Virus record (IMG/VR): IMGVR_UViG_3300029319_000332 | Location: 7,586-29,420 of that record | DNA from: a virus | Length of the DNA stretch: 21,835 nucleotides | Reading direction: 5' to 3' (one strand) | In this document: positions 15,309 through 21,835 of the stretch, piece by piece | How the letters are laid out: each line of letters begins with the position of its first letter | Numbering within the stretch: the first letter of the stretch is position 1 | Made by a program: the position numbers and the translations under genes | Notes under the pieces: model-generated | Told to the model about the DNA's origin: nothing | The model's database searches: none | The model's input: only the letters and a program-made list of their open reading frames with translations

Positions 15309-17570
15309 ATGCATAACACACAAACGGTCATGCATACAAATCAACCAGAAATCAAAGGCAATCTTGCTCGTCTCCTCGCTACAGAGAATCTTATCGTAGA
15401 ACATCGCAGAACTGCTACAGCATCCTTTGATGTAGATCGTCGTGTCTTGACTCTTCCTATGTGGGATCATGCTTCTGGAACTGTGTATGATATGCTTGTA
15501 GGTCATGAGGTAGGTCATGCTCTATTCACTCCTAATGAAGACTGGAGAGAGAAAGCACAATGCCCTCAAGACTTTATAAATGTTATCGAAGATGCACGTA
15601 TTGAGAAACTAATGAAGCGTAAGTTTCCAGGTCTTCGCAAGTCTTTTAATAATGGTTATCAAGAATTAAATAGTAGAGATTTCTTTGGTGTTGAAGATGA
15701 AGATACATCTGAGTTCAGTTTGATTGACCGTATCAATCTGCACTTCAAGATTGGTGCTAGTGCATTGATTCCATTTTCTATCGAAGAAAAGTTATTTGTT
15801 GCTCGTACAGATCTTGCTGAGACTTTTGAAGAAGTGTTAGAAATTGCTAAAGATGTTTTTAACTTCAGTAAGCAACAACAAGAAGAGCAGGCAACTATAG
15901 AAGTACCTGCAGAAGAAGATGCTGAAGAGTTTCAACCTAAAAATAATACTGGTGGACAATCTAAAAATGCATCTTCATCTTCATCTGATAAAGCAGGAGA
16001 GTCTAAGTCTAGTGACGAAGATCAACCAACTGTATCAAGTAGTTCATCATCTAGAGGTGGTGGTGCATCATCTGCTCCTAATCAATCAAAGTCATCAGGA
16101 ACAGAACTCGAAGATGTAAGAGATGATATGTATGATGAAGATGGTAATCTAACTGAACCTGAGAATTCACTTGAAGAATCTAAAACTCAACGTTCTTTCG
16201 ATAATGCAACAGAAGAACTATCTTCAAGAGGTCACAGAAGAGATCCAGTCTATGTTGAGATTCCTCAGAAAGTTGATGTAGATAATCACGTAGTTGATTG
16301 GAAAGTACTTCATGGTTGGATCAATGAGAATGCAGAAGATCCTGAGAGATATCTAGAAGTAGATGCTAGATATCAACTATTCAAAAAGCAATCTCAAAAA
16401 GAAGTTAACTATCTTGTAAAAGAGTTTGAGTGTAAAAAATCTGCTGATGCATATGCTCGTGCAGGTCAATCTAAAACTGGTGTTCTTGATACTGCAAAGT
16501 TACATACTTACAGATACAACGAAGACCTTTTCAAAAAAGTAACAATCCTTCCTGATGGTAAGAACCATGGTTTACTTTTCATTCTTGATTGGTCTGGTTC
16601 TATGTCTAGCGAATTACTTGCTACAGTAAAGCAAGTTTTAAATCTTACTGCATTCTGTAAGAAAGTTCAAATTCCATTTGAAGTATATGCGTTTACTAAT
16701 GAATGGTATGCCGCTAAGAGAGCAATGGAAAATAGTACTGAGAATAAAGATTTCAATGATTATCGTTATGGTTACTATTCTTCTCGTCATGAAGATGTTA
16801 AGAAGAATGAAATCTATCTTGATGCAAATTATTTTCACTTAATGAATTTTGTTTCATCTCGTTCTAACTCTCGTGAGTATGAGATGCAGTGCAGAAATCT
16901 TTTCCGTGAAGCATCTGTCTACAGACACAATACAGGATATGGTTCAACTTTTGGTATTGGTCTATCTGGTACTCCTTTGAATGAAGCAATCGTAATGTTA
17001 AATTACATCATCCCTGATTTCAAAAAGCAGAATGATTTACAGAAAGTAAATGTATGTGTTCTATCTGACGGCGAAGCATGCTCTAGTTCATACGGTCAAG
17101 AGATCTATGATGAACATGAAGATGAAACCAGAATTGTTTCACGTCGTGTTGATTTTGGTGTAATCCTCCGTGACCGTACAACTGGTCGTGTTTACAGTGG
17201 TTTTGATTATGATAATGCTACAAGTATTTTCATTCAGCAGGTTCGTGATCGTAATCCTTCTGTAAATGTTATTGGATTCCGTATTCTTCCAGGTGGTTGT
17301 CTTCAGCAGTTTGTTGGTAAGTATGCAGATTGGGATGACTATCCTAAAGTCCAGAAACAATGGAGAAAAGAGAAGTCTGCAATCATTCCTAATCCTAAAG
17401 GATACAGTGCTCTCTATGCTATCTCTAACAACTCATTAGTTTCAGAAACTGAATTCAACGTTGAGTCTGGTGCTAAGAAGGGTGAGATTTCTAGAGCATT
17501 CAAGAAGATGCTAGGTAACAAATCTACCAACAAAAAACTACTCAGTTCATTCGTAGAGTATGTATCATAA
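15309..17570 (+). CDS. CobT-like protein: HExGH metallopeptidase-like N-terminus and C-terminal VWA domain
   Basis: The 753-residue product has three parts. (1) Residues about 10-190 contain H66-E-V-G-H70 followed by N-V-I-E94-D-A-R-I-E, the arrangement of a gluzincin zinc peptidase with a downstream Glu ligand. (2) Residues about 195-300 are a Ser/Glu/Asp-rich disordered linker. (3) The C-terminal half is a von Willebrand factor A domain with a complete MIDAS: D427-W-S429-G-S431, T555 in G-T-P-L-N-E-A, and D587 in L-S-D-G-E. Paired with the cobS-like ATPase downstream, it resembles the CobT/CobS or MoxR/VWA partnership. Cobalt chelation is only one possibility, and no CobN is in the window. 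An in-frame ATG at 15330 is an alternative start; neither start has a good ribosome binding site. Confidence 0.85.
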   Translation: MHNTQTVMHTNQPEIKGNLARLLATENLIVEHRRTATASFDVDRRVLTLPMWDHASGTVYDMLVGHEVGHALFTPNEDWREKAQCPQDFINVIEDARIEKLMKRKFPGLRKSFNNGYQELNSRDFFGVEDEDTSEFSLIDRINLHFKIGASALIPFSIEEKLFVARTDLAETFEEVLEIAKDVFNFSKQQQEEQATIEVPAEEDAEEFQPKNNTGGQSKNASSSSSDKAGESKSSDEDQPTVSSSSSSRGGGASSAPNQSKSSGTELEDVRDDMYDEDGNLTEPENSLEESKTQRSFDNATEELSSRGHRRDPVYVEIPQKVDVDNHVVDWKVLHGWINENAEDPERYLEVDARYQLFKKQSQKEVNYLVKEFECKKSADAYARAGQSKTGVLDTAKLHTYRYNEDLFKKVTILPDGKNHGLLFILDWSGSMSSELLATVKQVLNLTAFCKKVQIPFEVYAFTNEWYAAKRAMENSTENKDFNDYRYGYYSSRHEDVKKNEIYLDANYFHLMNFVSSRSNSREYEMQCRNLFREASVYRHNTGYGSTFGIGLSGTPLNEAIVMLNYIIPDFKKQNDLQKVNVCVLSDGEACSSSYGQEIYDEHEDETRIVSRRVDFGVILRDRTTGRVYSGFDYDNATSIFIQQVRDRNPSVNVIGFRILPGGCLQQFVGKYADWDDYPKVQKQWRKEKSAIIPNPKGYSALYAISNNSLVSETEFNVESGAKKGEISRAFKKMLGNKSTNKKLLSSFVEYVS

Positions 17571-17571
17571 C

Positions 17572-17596
17572 CACTTGAGAAAGTGTCCACTAGGGG
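17572..17596 (+). repeat. Upstream motif, copy B (before the cobS-like gene)
   Basis: CACTTGAGAAAGTG (5-bp hairpin, GAGA loop) plus TCCACTAGGGG begins one base after the stop of the VWA gene. It matches copy A at 15253-15278 apart from a one-base gap and three substitutions. It runs directly into the hairpin and promoter of the cobS-like gene. Confidence 0.6.
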
Positions 17597-17611
17597 GTTG
17601 ATTTACCCCCT
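17592..17611 (+). promoter_or_regulatory. Hairpin overlapping the -35 box of the cobS-like gene
   Basis: AGGGGGT and ACCCCCT pair as a perfect 7-bp, mostly G-C stem around TGATTT. There is no T-run downstream, so it is a poor terminator. The -35 box TTGATT lies in the loop, so it may be an operator or a structured 3' end for the upstream mRNA. Confidence 0.6.
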
Positions 17612-17625
17612 TCATGCTCTATACT
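17598..17625 (+). promoter_or_regulatory. Sigma70-like promoter of the cobS-like gene
   Basis: TTGATT (17598-17603) and TATACT (17620-17625) are separated by 16 nt, close to the bacterial sigma70 consensus. Transcription would start about 20 nt before the ATG at 17651. This fits early or middle expression by unmodified host polymerase. Confidence 0.68.
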
Positions 17626-17650
17626 ATATTCATACAAACAAATTAATCCG

Positions 17651-18745
17651 ATGCCTTTTGAACCCGTTCCCGTTACAACCGAAGACTTAGTTACATACCT
17701 TTCTGAAAAGGTTGGTACTGAGGTAAATACAAAAGCTTTATTTGAGGCGTCTGAACATTTCAATTGTTCTCTTGCTACAGTAAAGAAAAGACTTAAAAAA
17801 TACAAGCAAGGTATTGGTAAGTGGAATCTAACTATCCAAGAAAAACTTGAGAAGACTTTCCAAGCACCTGCTGCTATTCCTGCTATTCAGCAAAATCTAG
17901 TTCCTGATAAGGATGCAAACTATGTTCCTTTCGGTAACTTTACTGATGTAAAAAAGATTCTTCAATCTAAAATTTTCTATCCTACATTCATCACTGGTTT
18001 GTCTGGAAATGGTAAAACATTTTCTGTTGAACAGGCATGTGCAACTCTAAATAGAGAACTAATTAGGGTAAACATCACAATTGAAACCGACGAAGATGAT
18101 CTTATTGGTGGGTTTCGTCTTGTTAATGGCGAAACTGTTTGGCACAACGGACCTGTGGTTGAAGCTTTGGAGAGGGGAGCTGTCCTCCTTCTAGACGAAG
18201 TTGACCTTGCGTCTAATAAAATTCTTTGCTTACAATCTATTCTTGAAGGCAAAGGTATCTTCCTTAAGAAGATTGGTAGATATGTACAACCTGCTCCAGG
18301 TTTCAACATCATCGCTACTGCTAACACAAAAGGTAAAGGTTCTGACGATGGTAGATTCATCGGTACTAATGTATTGAATGAAGCATTCCTTGAGAGATTT
18401 GCTCTAACATTTGAGCAGGAGTATCCTACTCCTAAAACAGAAATGAAGATTCTTGAAAAGGTTGCCGCTACTCTTGGTAAGAAAGACAAAGAGTTCTGTG
18501 AGAATCTTGCTAACTGGGCAGACATTATCCGTAGAACATTCAAGGACGGTGGTATTGATGAAGTCATTTCTACACGTAGACTTGTACACATCATGAGAGC
18601 ATATGCTATCTGGAATGATCGTATGAAGTCAATCAAAGTTTGTACTAACAGATTTGATGACGAGACAAAGCAATCTTTCATAGAATTATATGATAAGATA
18701 GATGCAGGAGTTGACCTTGATCAGGAGGAGTCTGTAGATGCTTAA
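17651..18745 (+). CDS. cobS: CobS-like AAA+ ATPase (MoxR/CobS family)
   Basis: The 364-residue product is the AAA+ ATPase often annotated in T4-like cyanophages as CobS, the ATPase subunit of the aerobic cobaltochelatase. Residues 1-60 hold a small helical domain with S40-L-A-T-V-K-K-R-L that could be a helix-turn-helix. The AAA+ core follows: Walker A GLSGNGKT (116-123), DDLIGGFRLVNG (149-160), Walker B VLLLDEVD (178-185), sensor region IIATANTKGKG (220-230) and N-E-A-F-L-E-R-F (243-250) with the likely arginine finger. Its upstream neighbour has a VWA domain with intact MIDAS, the usual partner of MoxR/CobS ATPases. It has its own sigma70-like promoter. Confidence 0.9.
   Translation: MPFEPVPVTTEDLVTYLSEKVGTEVNTKALFEASEHFNCSLATVKKRLKKYKQGIGKWNLTIQEKLEKTFQAPAAIPAIQQNLVPDKDANYVPFGNFTDVKKILQSKIFYPTFITGLSGNGKTFSVEQACATLNRELIRVNITIETDEDDLIGGFRLVNGETVWHNGPVVEALERGAVLLLDEVDLASNKILCLQSILEGKGIFLKKIGRYVQPAPGFNIIATANTKGKGSDDGRFIGTNVLNEAFLERFALTFEQEYPTPKTEMKILEKVAATLGKKDKEFCENLANWADIIRRTFKDGGIDEVISTRRLVHIMRAYAIWNDRMKSIKVCTNRFDDETKQSFIELYDKIDAGVDLDQEESVDA
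18723..18730 (+). promoter_or_regulatory. Near-perfect Shine-Dalgarno inside the 3' end of cobS
   Basis: AGGAGGAG lies 7 nt before the ATG at 18738 and inside the cobS-like coding region. It is the strongest ribosome binding site in the window and decides the start of the 56-residue gene. Confidence 0.75.
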
Positions 18746-18908
18746 TCATGTTGAAGGGATGATGGGTCGTATCGTATTACTACGAGGGACCCAAGTCCGA
18801 ACCGCTAAAATTATTGGTGGTAACGCTTCTGAACTTTTTATGAGGTCTATTGACGGAAAAGATTTTAAGTGCTATCATGATAATGTCGAGTATATCTACG
18901 AGCGTTAA
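18738..18908 (+). CDS. Small 56-residue protein, unknown
   Basis: The product is MLNHVEGMMGRIVLLRGTQV followed by RTAKIIGGNASELF and a last segment ending VEYIYER. Alternating short strands and Gly turns suggest a small SH3-like barrel. It overlaps the end of the cobS-like gene by 8 nt and its stop is directly followed by the next ATG. The AGGAGGAG site 7 nt upstream is strong evidence that it is translated. No family is recognised, and nothing suggests a membrane location. Confidence 0.78.
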   Translation: MLNHVEGMMGRIVLLRGTQVRTAKIIGGNASELFMRSIDGKDFKCYHDNVEYIYER

Positions 18909-19208
18909 ATGAGTTTTAAATACCGTGAAGACAAATTCCTAGAGGAGTTAGATCACTACATTCAACATACTTATTCTGAACACTACTCAACAGATAAACT
19001 TCAAACCCTCGATGTAATTGATGCGTGTGGTGATGCTAAAGCATTTTGCAGAAGTAACATTCTAAAATACGCTTCACGTTACGATAAGAAAGGAAGTGCT
19101 AGACAAGATCTCTTAAAGGTGCTACACTATGGAATATTACTCATGCACTTTCATACAAGAGATGAAGCAAACTATGCTGCAGTGATTGAAGCAGCACAAG
19201 AAGACTAA
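18909..19208 (+). CDS. DUF3310-like protein
   Basis: The 99-residue product contains L-D-V-I-D-A-C-G-D-A-K-A-F-C-R-S-N-I-L-K-Y followed by A-S-R-Y-D-K-K-G and R-Q-D-L-L-K-V-L-H-Y. This is the pattern of DUF3310 proteins in many phages (N-x-x-K-Y-x-x-R-x-x-K-K-G ... D-L-x-K-A-x-x-Y). Their biochemical role is not established; a nucleotide-related function has been proposed for relatives. The start follows the preceding stop directly with no gap, so it is co-translated with the 56-residue protein. gp45 follows after 6 nt. Confidence 0.78.
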   Translation: MSFKYREDKFLEELDHYIQHTYSEHYSTDKLQTLDVIDACGDAKAFCRSNILKYASRYDKKGSARQDLLKVLHYGILLMHFHTRDEANYAAVIEAAQED

Positions 19209-19214
19209 TTTATT

Positions 19215-19931
19215 ATGACCGCTATTGCTACGAAGATGAGCACTCTAACTTTTTCTGAGAAAACTTATCAAATTTTGATGAACTTCTCAACTATTAATTC
19301 TTCGATTGTTTTTAAAAAAGGTAACCTAATCCGTACTATTGCTAATGCACAAAACATTCTTGGAGAATATATTTCTGAGGAATATATCCCTCAGGATTTT
19401 GCTATCTATGATCTTTCTGAGTTCATTTCTGCAATCGGTATTTGTACTAGAGATAGAATCTTTCCATCACTTCATTTTGATAATGATGATTACGTAACTA
19501 TTAAAGGTGGTAATCTTTCTATCAGATATTATTTCAGTGATCCTCAGATTACTCTTAAGTCTGCAGGAGAAAAAAATGTAAACTTTCCTGGTTCAAATAT
19601 TTCATTTACTATTGACCAAAATGATCTAAAGAACTTGCGTGATGCACTTGCTAAGTTTAATCTTCCTGAGGTTCTATTCAGATCTCGTGATGGAAAGATT
19701 AGTGTACACGGTGTTGATAGTGAGAATGCAACCAGTAATACATTCTGGATGGATTTTCCTAATGGACAATCTACAGGTGACTTTGATCTAACTCTTAACA
19801 CAGAGAACTTACGTGTTGCTAGAAACCACGATTATCATGTTAAAGTTTCTGAGGAATTATTGAGTGAGTGGACAGTTGTTGGACCAAATGATTTACATCT
19901 AAAATATTTTATCGCACTTGAACCTAAGTAA
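19215..19931 (+). CDS. 45: Sliding clamp gp45
   Basis: The 238-residue product forms the trimeric ring that tethers the phage DNA polymerase and, in T4, also activates late promoters through gp55. Similarity to T4 gp45 (228 residues) is visible in LMNFSTINSSIVFKKGN (T4: LKNFATINSGIMLKSGQ), DFAIYDLSEFISAI (T4: DVAIYDLNGFLGIL), the DGKISVHG segment and the C-terminal YFIALEPK (T4: YVVALEAD). An in-frame ATG at 19236 is an alternative start and would remove the first 7 residues, which have no T4 counterpart. The stop overlaps the gp44 start as TAATG. Confidence 0.95.
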   Translation: MTAIATKMSTLTFSEKTYQILMNFSTINSSIVFKKGNLIRTIANAQNILGEYISEEYIPQDFAIYDLSEFISAIGICTRDRIFPSLHFDNDDYVTIKGGNLSIRYYFSDPQITLKSAGEKNVNFPGSNISFTIDQNDLKNLRDALAKFNLPEVLFRSRDGKISVHGVDSENATSNTFWMDFPNGQSTGDFDLTLNTENLRVARNHDYHVKVSEELLSEWTVVGPNDLHLKYFIALEPK

Positions 19932-20887
19932 TGAAGAGAGAATTTCTTTGGGTGGAGAAATACCGCCCACATAAAATTAAAGATTGCATTCTCCCTGATG
20001 GATCTAAAAAATCTTTCCAGGGTTTTCTTGATCAGGGGGAAATACCTAACCTCCTTCTAAGTGGTCCTGCAGGTGTTGGGAAAACAACAGTTGCCCGTGC
20101 CCTCTGTGATGAAATAGGTGCCTCCTATCTCCTTATAAATGGGTCTGATGAAGGTCGTTCGATAGACACTATTAGAACTAAAGTAAAACAGTTTGCTACT
20201 AGTGTTTCACTGACTTCGAGTGCTGCTCATAAAGTAGTCATTCTGGATGAAGCAGATAACATGACTTACGATGTTCAGATGATTCTTAGAGCAGCGATTG
20301 AAGAGTTTCATATTAATTGTAGATTTATATTTACTTGCAACTTTATCAATAAACTGATTGACCCTATAAAGTCACGTTGTACTGTTGTTGATTTTACAAT
20401 CAAACCTTCTCATAAAGAGAAACTACAGGAAGAGTTCTTCTATCGTATTCGTGATATCTTAAATGCAGAATCAATTAAATATGATGATAAGATTATTGCT
20501 AAACTTATCAAAAGATATTATCCAGATTGGAGACGTCTTTTAAATGAAGCACAAAGATTTGCATCATCAGGTGAGATTGACTCAGGCATTCTAATAGATA
20601 TCGCAGATATTAATATTGATGATCTGATTCGAGCAATGAAAGATCGTAACTATTCTACAGTTAAGTCTTGGGTTACACAGAACATGGATCATGATCCCTA
20701 TATGGTAATGAGAAAGATCTACGATGTTCTATACCAACACGCTAGTAATGCTAGTGTCCCTAACTGTGTATTGATTATTGCTAAGTATCAATATCAAATT
20801 CAGTTTGTTGCAGATCAAGAAATTAATACCCTAGCATGTCTTACAGAGATTATGTTAGATGGAGTTGAATGGAAAACTAAAGCATGA
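19931..20887 (+). CDS. 44: Clamp loader large subunit gp44
   Basis: The 318-residue AAA+ ATPase opens and loads the gp45 clamp at primer-template junctions. Motifs: VEKYRPHKIKDCILPD at the N-terminus (T4: EQKYRPSTIDECILPA), Walker A GPAGVGKTTVARALCD (45-60), NGSDEG (70-75), Walker B VVILDEADN (102-110), and S148-R-C, the conserved SRC motif whose arginine acts in trans. Length matches T4 gp44 (319). It is coupled to gp45 upstream. The second loader subunit, gp62, is not seen directly downstream, unlike T4. Confidence 0.96.
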   Translation: MKREFLWVEKYRPHKIKDCILPDGSKKSFQGFLDQGEIPNLLLSGPAGVGKTTVARALCDEIGASYLLINGSDEGRSIDTIRTKVKQFATSVSLTSSAAHKVVILDEADNMTYDVQMILRAAIEEFHINCRFIFTCNFINKLIDPIKSRCTVVDFTIKPSHKEKLQEEFFYRIRDILNAESIKYDDKIIAKLIKRYYPDWRRLLNEAQRFASSGEIDSGILIDIADINIDDLIRAMKDRNYSTVKSWVTQNMDHDPYMVMRKIYDVLYQHASNASVPNCVLIIAKYQYQIQFVADQEINTLACLTEIMLDGVEWKTKA

Positions 20888-21069
20888 AGAAATCTGAACT
20901 AATACATTATCGTTTACAGGCAATGCTACGTGAGCATAGTTTTAGTGACCTAGAATACCTAGGTGTAAGAAAAGATAGCATCGGTATACCACAACACTGG
21001 TATAGTATAGGTGGTAATGAAATACCAGTTGATGCTATCGAGGAGTTGGAAAGTGTTGAAGAAGAATAA
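20884..21069 (+). CDS. Small 61-residue acidic protein, unknown
   Basis: The product, MKKSELIHYRLQAMLREHSF and onward to an acidic EELESVEEE tail, starts in the gp44 stop (ATGA overlap). A first amphipathic helix is followed by a W-Y-S-I-G-G-N-E-I-P-V-D-A-I-E-E-L segment. It is far too short for gp62 (187 residues in T4) and shows no clear similarity to it. The stop overlaps the next gene by 17 nt. Function unknown; co-expression with the clamp loader is inferred from coupling. Confidence 0.7.
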   Translation: MKKSELIHYRLQAMLREHSFSDLEYLGVRKDSIGIPQHWYSIGGNEIPVDAIEELESVEEE

Positions 21070-21322
21070 AACAACACCACAAAATGTTAAAGAAGCACAT
21101 GAAGCACTTTTTCATGCTAAAATGAATTTACCAGATGCCGCAGATCATTGCGGTATGACTCAGAAGGAATTGAAAATGACCTTTTTTGAATATCTTAAGT
21201 ACAATGCCCCGAACACTCAAGTCACTGAAAACACCACTTCGATACCCAGGAGGGAAAAGCAGGGCACTAGCAAACCTGTTCCGATTCCTCCCAGACCTTT
21301 CCCAGGCAAAAGAGTATCGTGA
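21053..21322 (+). CDS. Small helix-turn-helix-like protein, unknown target
   Basis: I place the start at GTG 21053 because AGGAG (21041-21045) lies 7 nt upstream; an in-frame ATG at 21011 has no such site. The 89-residue product has a basic N-terminus (VLKKNKTTPQNVKEAHEALF), then M-N-L-P-D-A-A-D-H-C-G-M-T-Q-K-E-L-K-M-T-F-F-E-Y, a spacing that fits a helix-turn-helix. The last 39 codons overlap the Dam gene in another frame and are Pro/Arg-rich and low in structure (KPVPIPPRPFPGK). They may be a by-product of the overlap. Confidence 0.68.
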   Translation: MLKKNKTTPQNVKEAHEALFHAKMNLPDAADHCGMTQKELKMTFFEYLKYNAPNTQVTENTTSIPRREKQGTSKPVPIPPRPFPGKRVS

Positions 21323-21835
21323 ACCATTCTTAGGTGGTGGTAGTGTTGCTATAGAAGTTACTAAACGTTATCCTAATTTACCTATCTGGGTCAATGATTT
21401 ATATAAACCATTATATCTTTTTTGGACAGCATTGAGAGACGATGGTAACTATCTTTATGATCAACTCATACAATTAAAACAAAGACATCCTGATCCAGGT
21501 TCTGCTAAACAATTATTTTTAGATGCTAAGGAGAAAGTAAATGAGGATGATATTGGATACAAAGATAAAGCAGTTGCTTTTTATATTATTAATAAGTGTT
21601 CTTTCTCTGGTCTCACTGAGAGTTCATCTTTTTCAAAACAAGCAAGTGAATCCAATTTTTCCATACGTGGTATAGAGAATCTTAAAACTTATTCTACCTT
21701 AATAAAGAACTGGAAAATTACGAACAATAATTATAACGATTTGTTAACTAATGATGAATCTATCATCACTTACCTAGATCCACCATATGAAATTAAATCA
21801 AACTTATATGGAAAGAAAGGAAACATGCACAAAGG
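21204..21835 (+). CDS. dam: Dam-type DNA adenine methyltransferase (3' end outside window)
   Basis: 210 residues are visible before the window ends. The D12-class N6-adenine methyltransferase motifs are clear: LRYPGGKSR (12-20, the N-terminal cofactor-contact motif), FLGGGSV (42-48, S-adenosylmethionine motif I), ND at 64-65, and the catalytic DPPY (192-195). Target is probably GATC or a related site, by family, but specificity cannot be read here. The ATG at 21204 lies 119 nt inside the preceding gene, needed because the PGGKS motif is encoded in the overlap. No good ribosome binding site is present. It occupies the place where T4 has gp62 and regA. Confidence 0.92.
   Translation, partial: MPRTLKSLKTPLRYPGGKSRALANLFRFLPDLSQAKEYREPFLGGGSVAIEVTKRYPNLPIWVNDLYKPLYLFWTALRDDGNYLYDQLIQLKQRHPDPGSAKQLFLDAKEKVNEDDIGYKDKAVAFYIINKCSFSGLTESSSFSKQASESNFSIRGIENLKTYSTLIKNWKITNNNYNDLLTNDESIITYLDPPYEIKSNLYGKKGNMHK

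Noticed and set aside
17977-18681. 234-residue antisense frame across the cobS-like gene
   Set aside because: It lies entirely inside a gene with intact AAA+ motifs, has no recognisable domain, and reads as a codon-bias shadow.
1-21835. CRISPR arrays, insertion sequences, attachment sites
   Set aside because: No regularly spaced repeats, transposase-like frames or terminal repeats were seen by eye.

Overview
The window looks like part of the core genome of a T4-like myovirus that infects marine picocyanobacteria (a Synechococcus or Prochlorococcus cyanophage). Four things point there: the T4 gene order 18-19-20-(67)-21-22-23 followed by uvsY-uvsW-55-47-46-45-44; an exact T4-type late promoter (TATAAATA) ahead of the portal gene; a cobS-like AAA+ ATPase gene, typical of cyanophages; and a protein resembling the cyanobacterial DUF3110 family between gp47 and gp46. 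All calls rest on reading the sequence and on recalled family knowledge; no database search was run. Every supported gene lies on the + strand, and genes are packed tightly with many ATGA or TAATG stop/start overlaps.

Region 1 (1-7445) is the late virion-assembly module: tail sheath (left end cut by the window), tail tube, portal, a small gp67-like prohead core protein, prohead protease, scaffold and major capsid protein. It carries late-promoter motifs before the portal and scaffold genes and ends in a clear GC-rich intrinsic terminator after the capsid gene.

Region 2 (7446-10645) starts with two very small ORFs behind a late-promoter-like box. A second protein with the tail-tube fold follows, then the recombination mediator UvsY, the helicase UvsW and a small Sm-like protein. 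Region 3 (10646-15260) begins with an extended -10 type promoter before gp55, the late sigma factor. Two small unknown genes follow, then gp47, the DUF3110-like gene, gp46 and a putative 2OG-Fe(II) oxygenase, almost all translationally coupled.

Region 4 (15253-18908) is the most unusual part. A 753-residue protein with an HEVGH metallopeptidase-like motif and a C-terminal VWA domain with an intact MIDAS is followed by a MoxR/CobS-like AAA+ ATPase. Each of the two genes is preceded by a copy of the same roughly 25-nt hairpin-containing motif. The cobS copy runs into a sigma70-like promoter whose -35 box sits in the loop of a second hairpin. A 56-residue protein with a near-perfect Shine-Dalgarno follows.

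Region 5 (18909-21835) holds a DUF3310-like protein, the sliding clamp gp45 and the clamp loader large subunit gp44. Where T4 has gp62 and regA there are two small ORFs and a Dam-type adenine methyltransferase (cut by the right end), which overlaps the preceding gene by 119 nt in another frame.

Together the window links capsid and tail assembly, the switch to late transcription (gp55, with clamp gp45 as its likely co-activator) and recombination-dependent replication (UvsY, UvsW, gp46/47, gp44/45).
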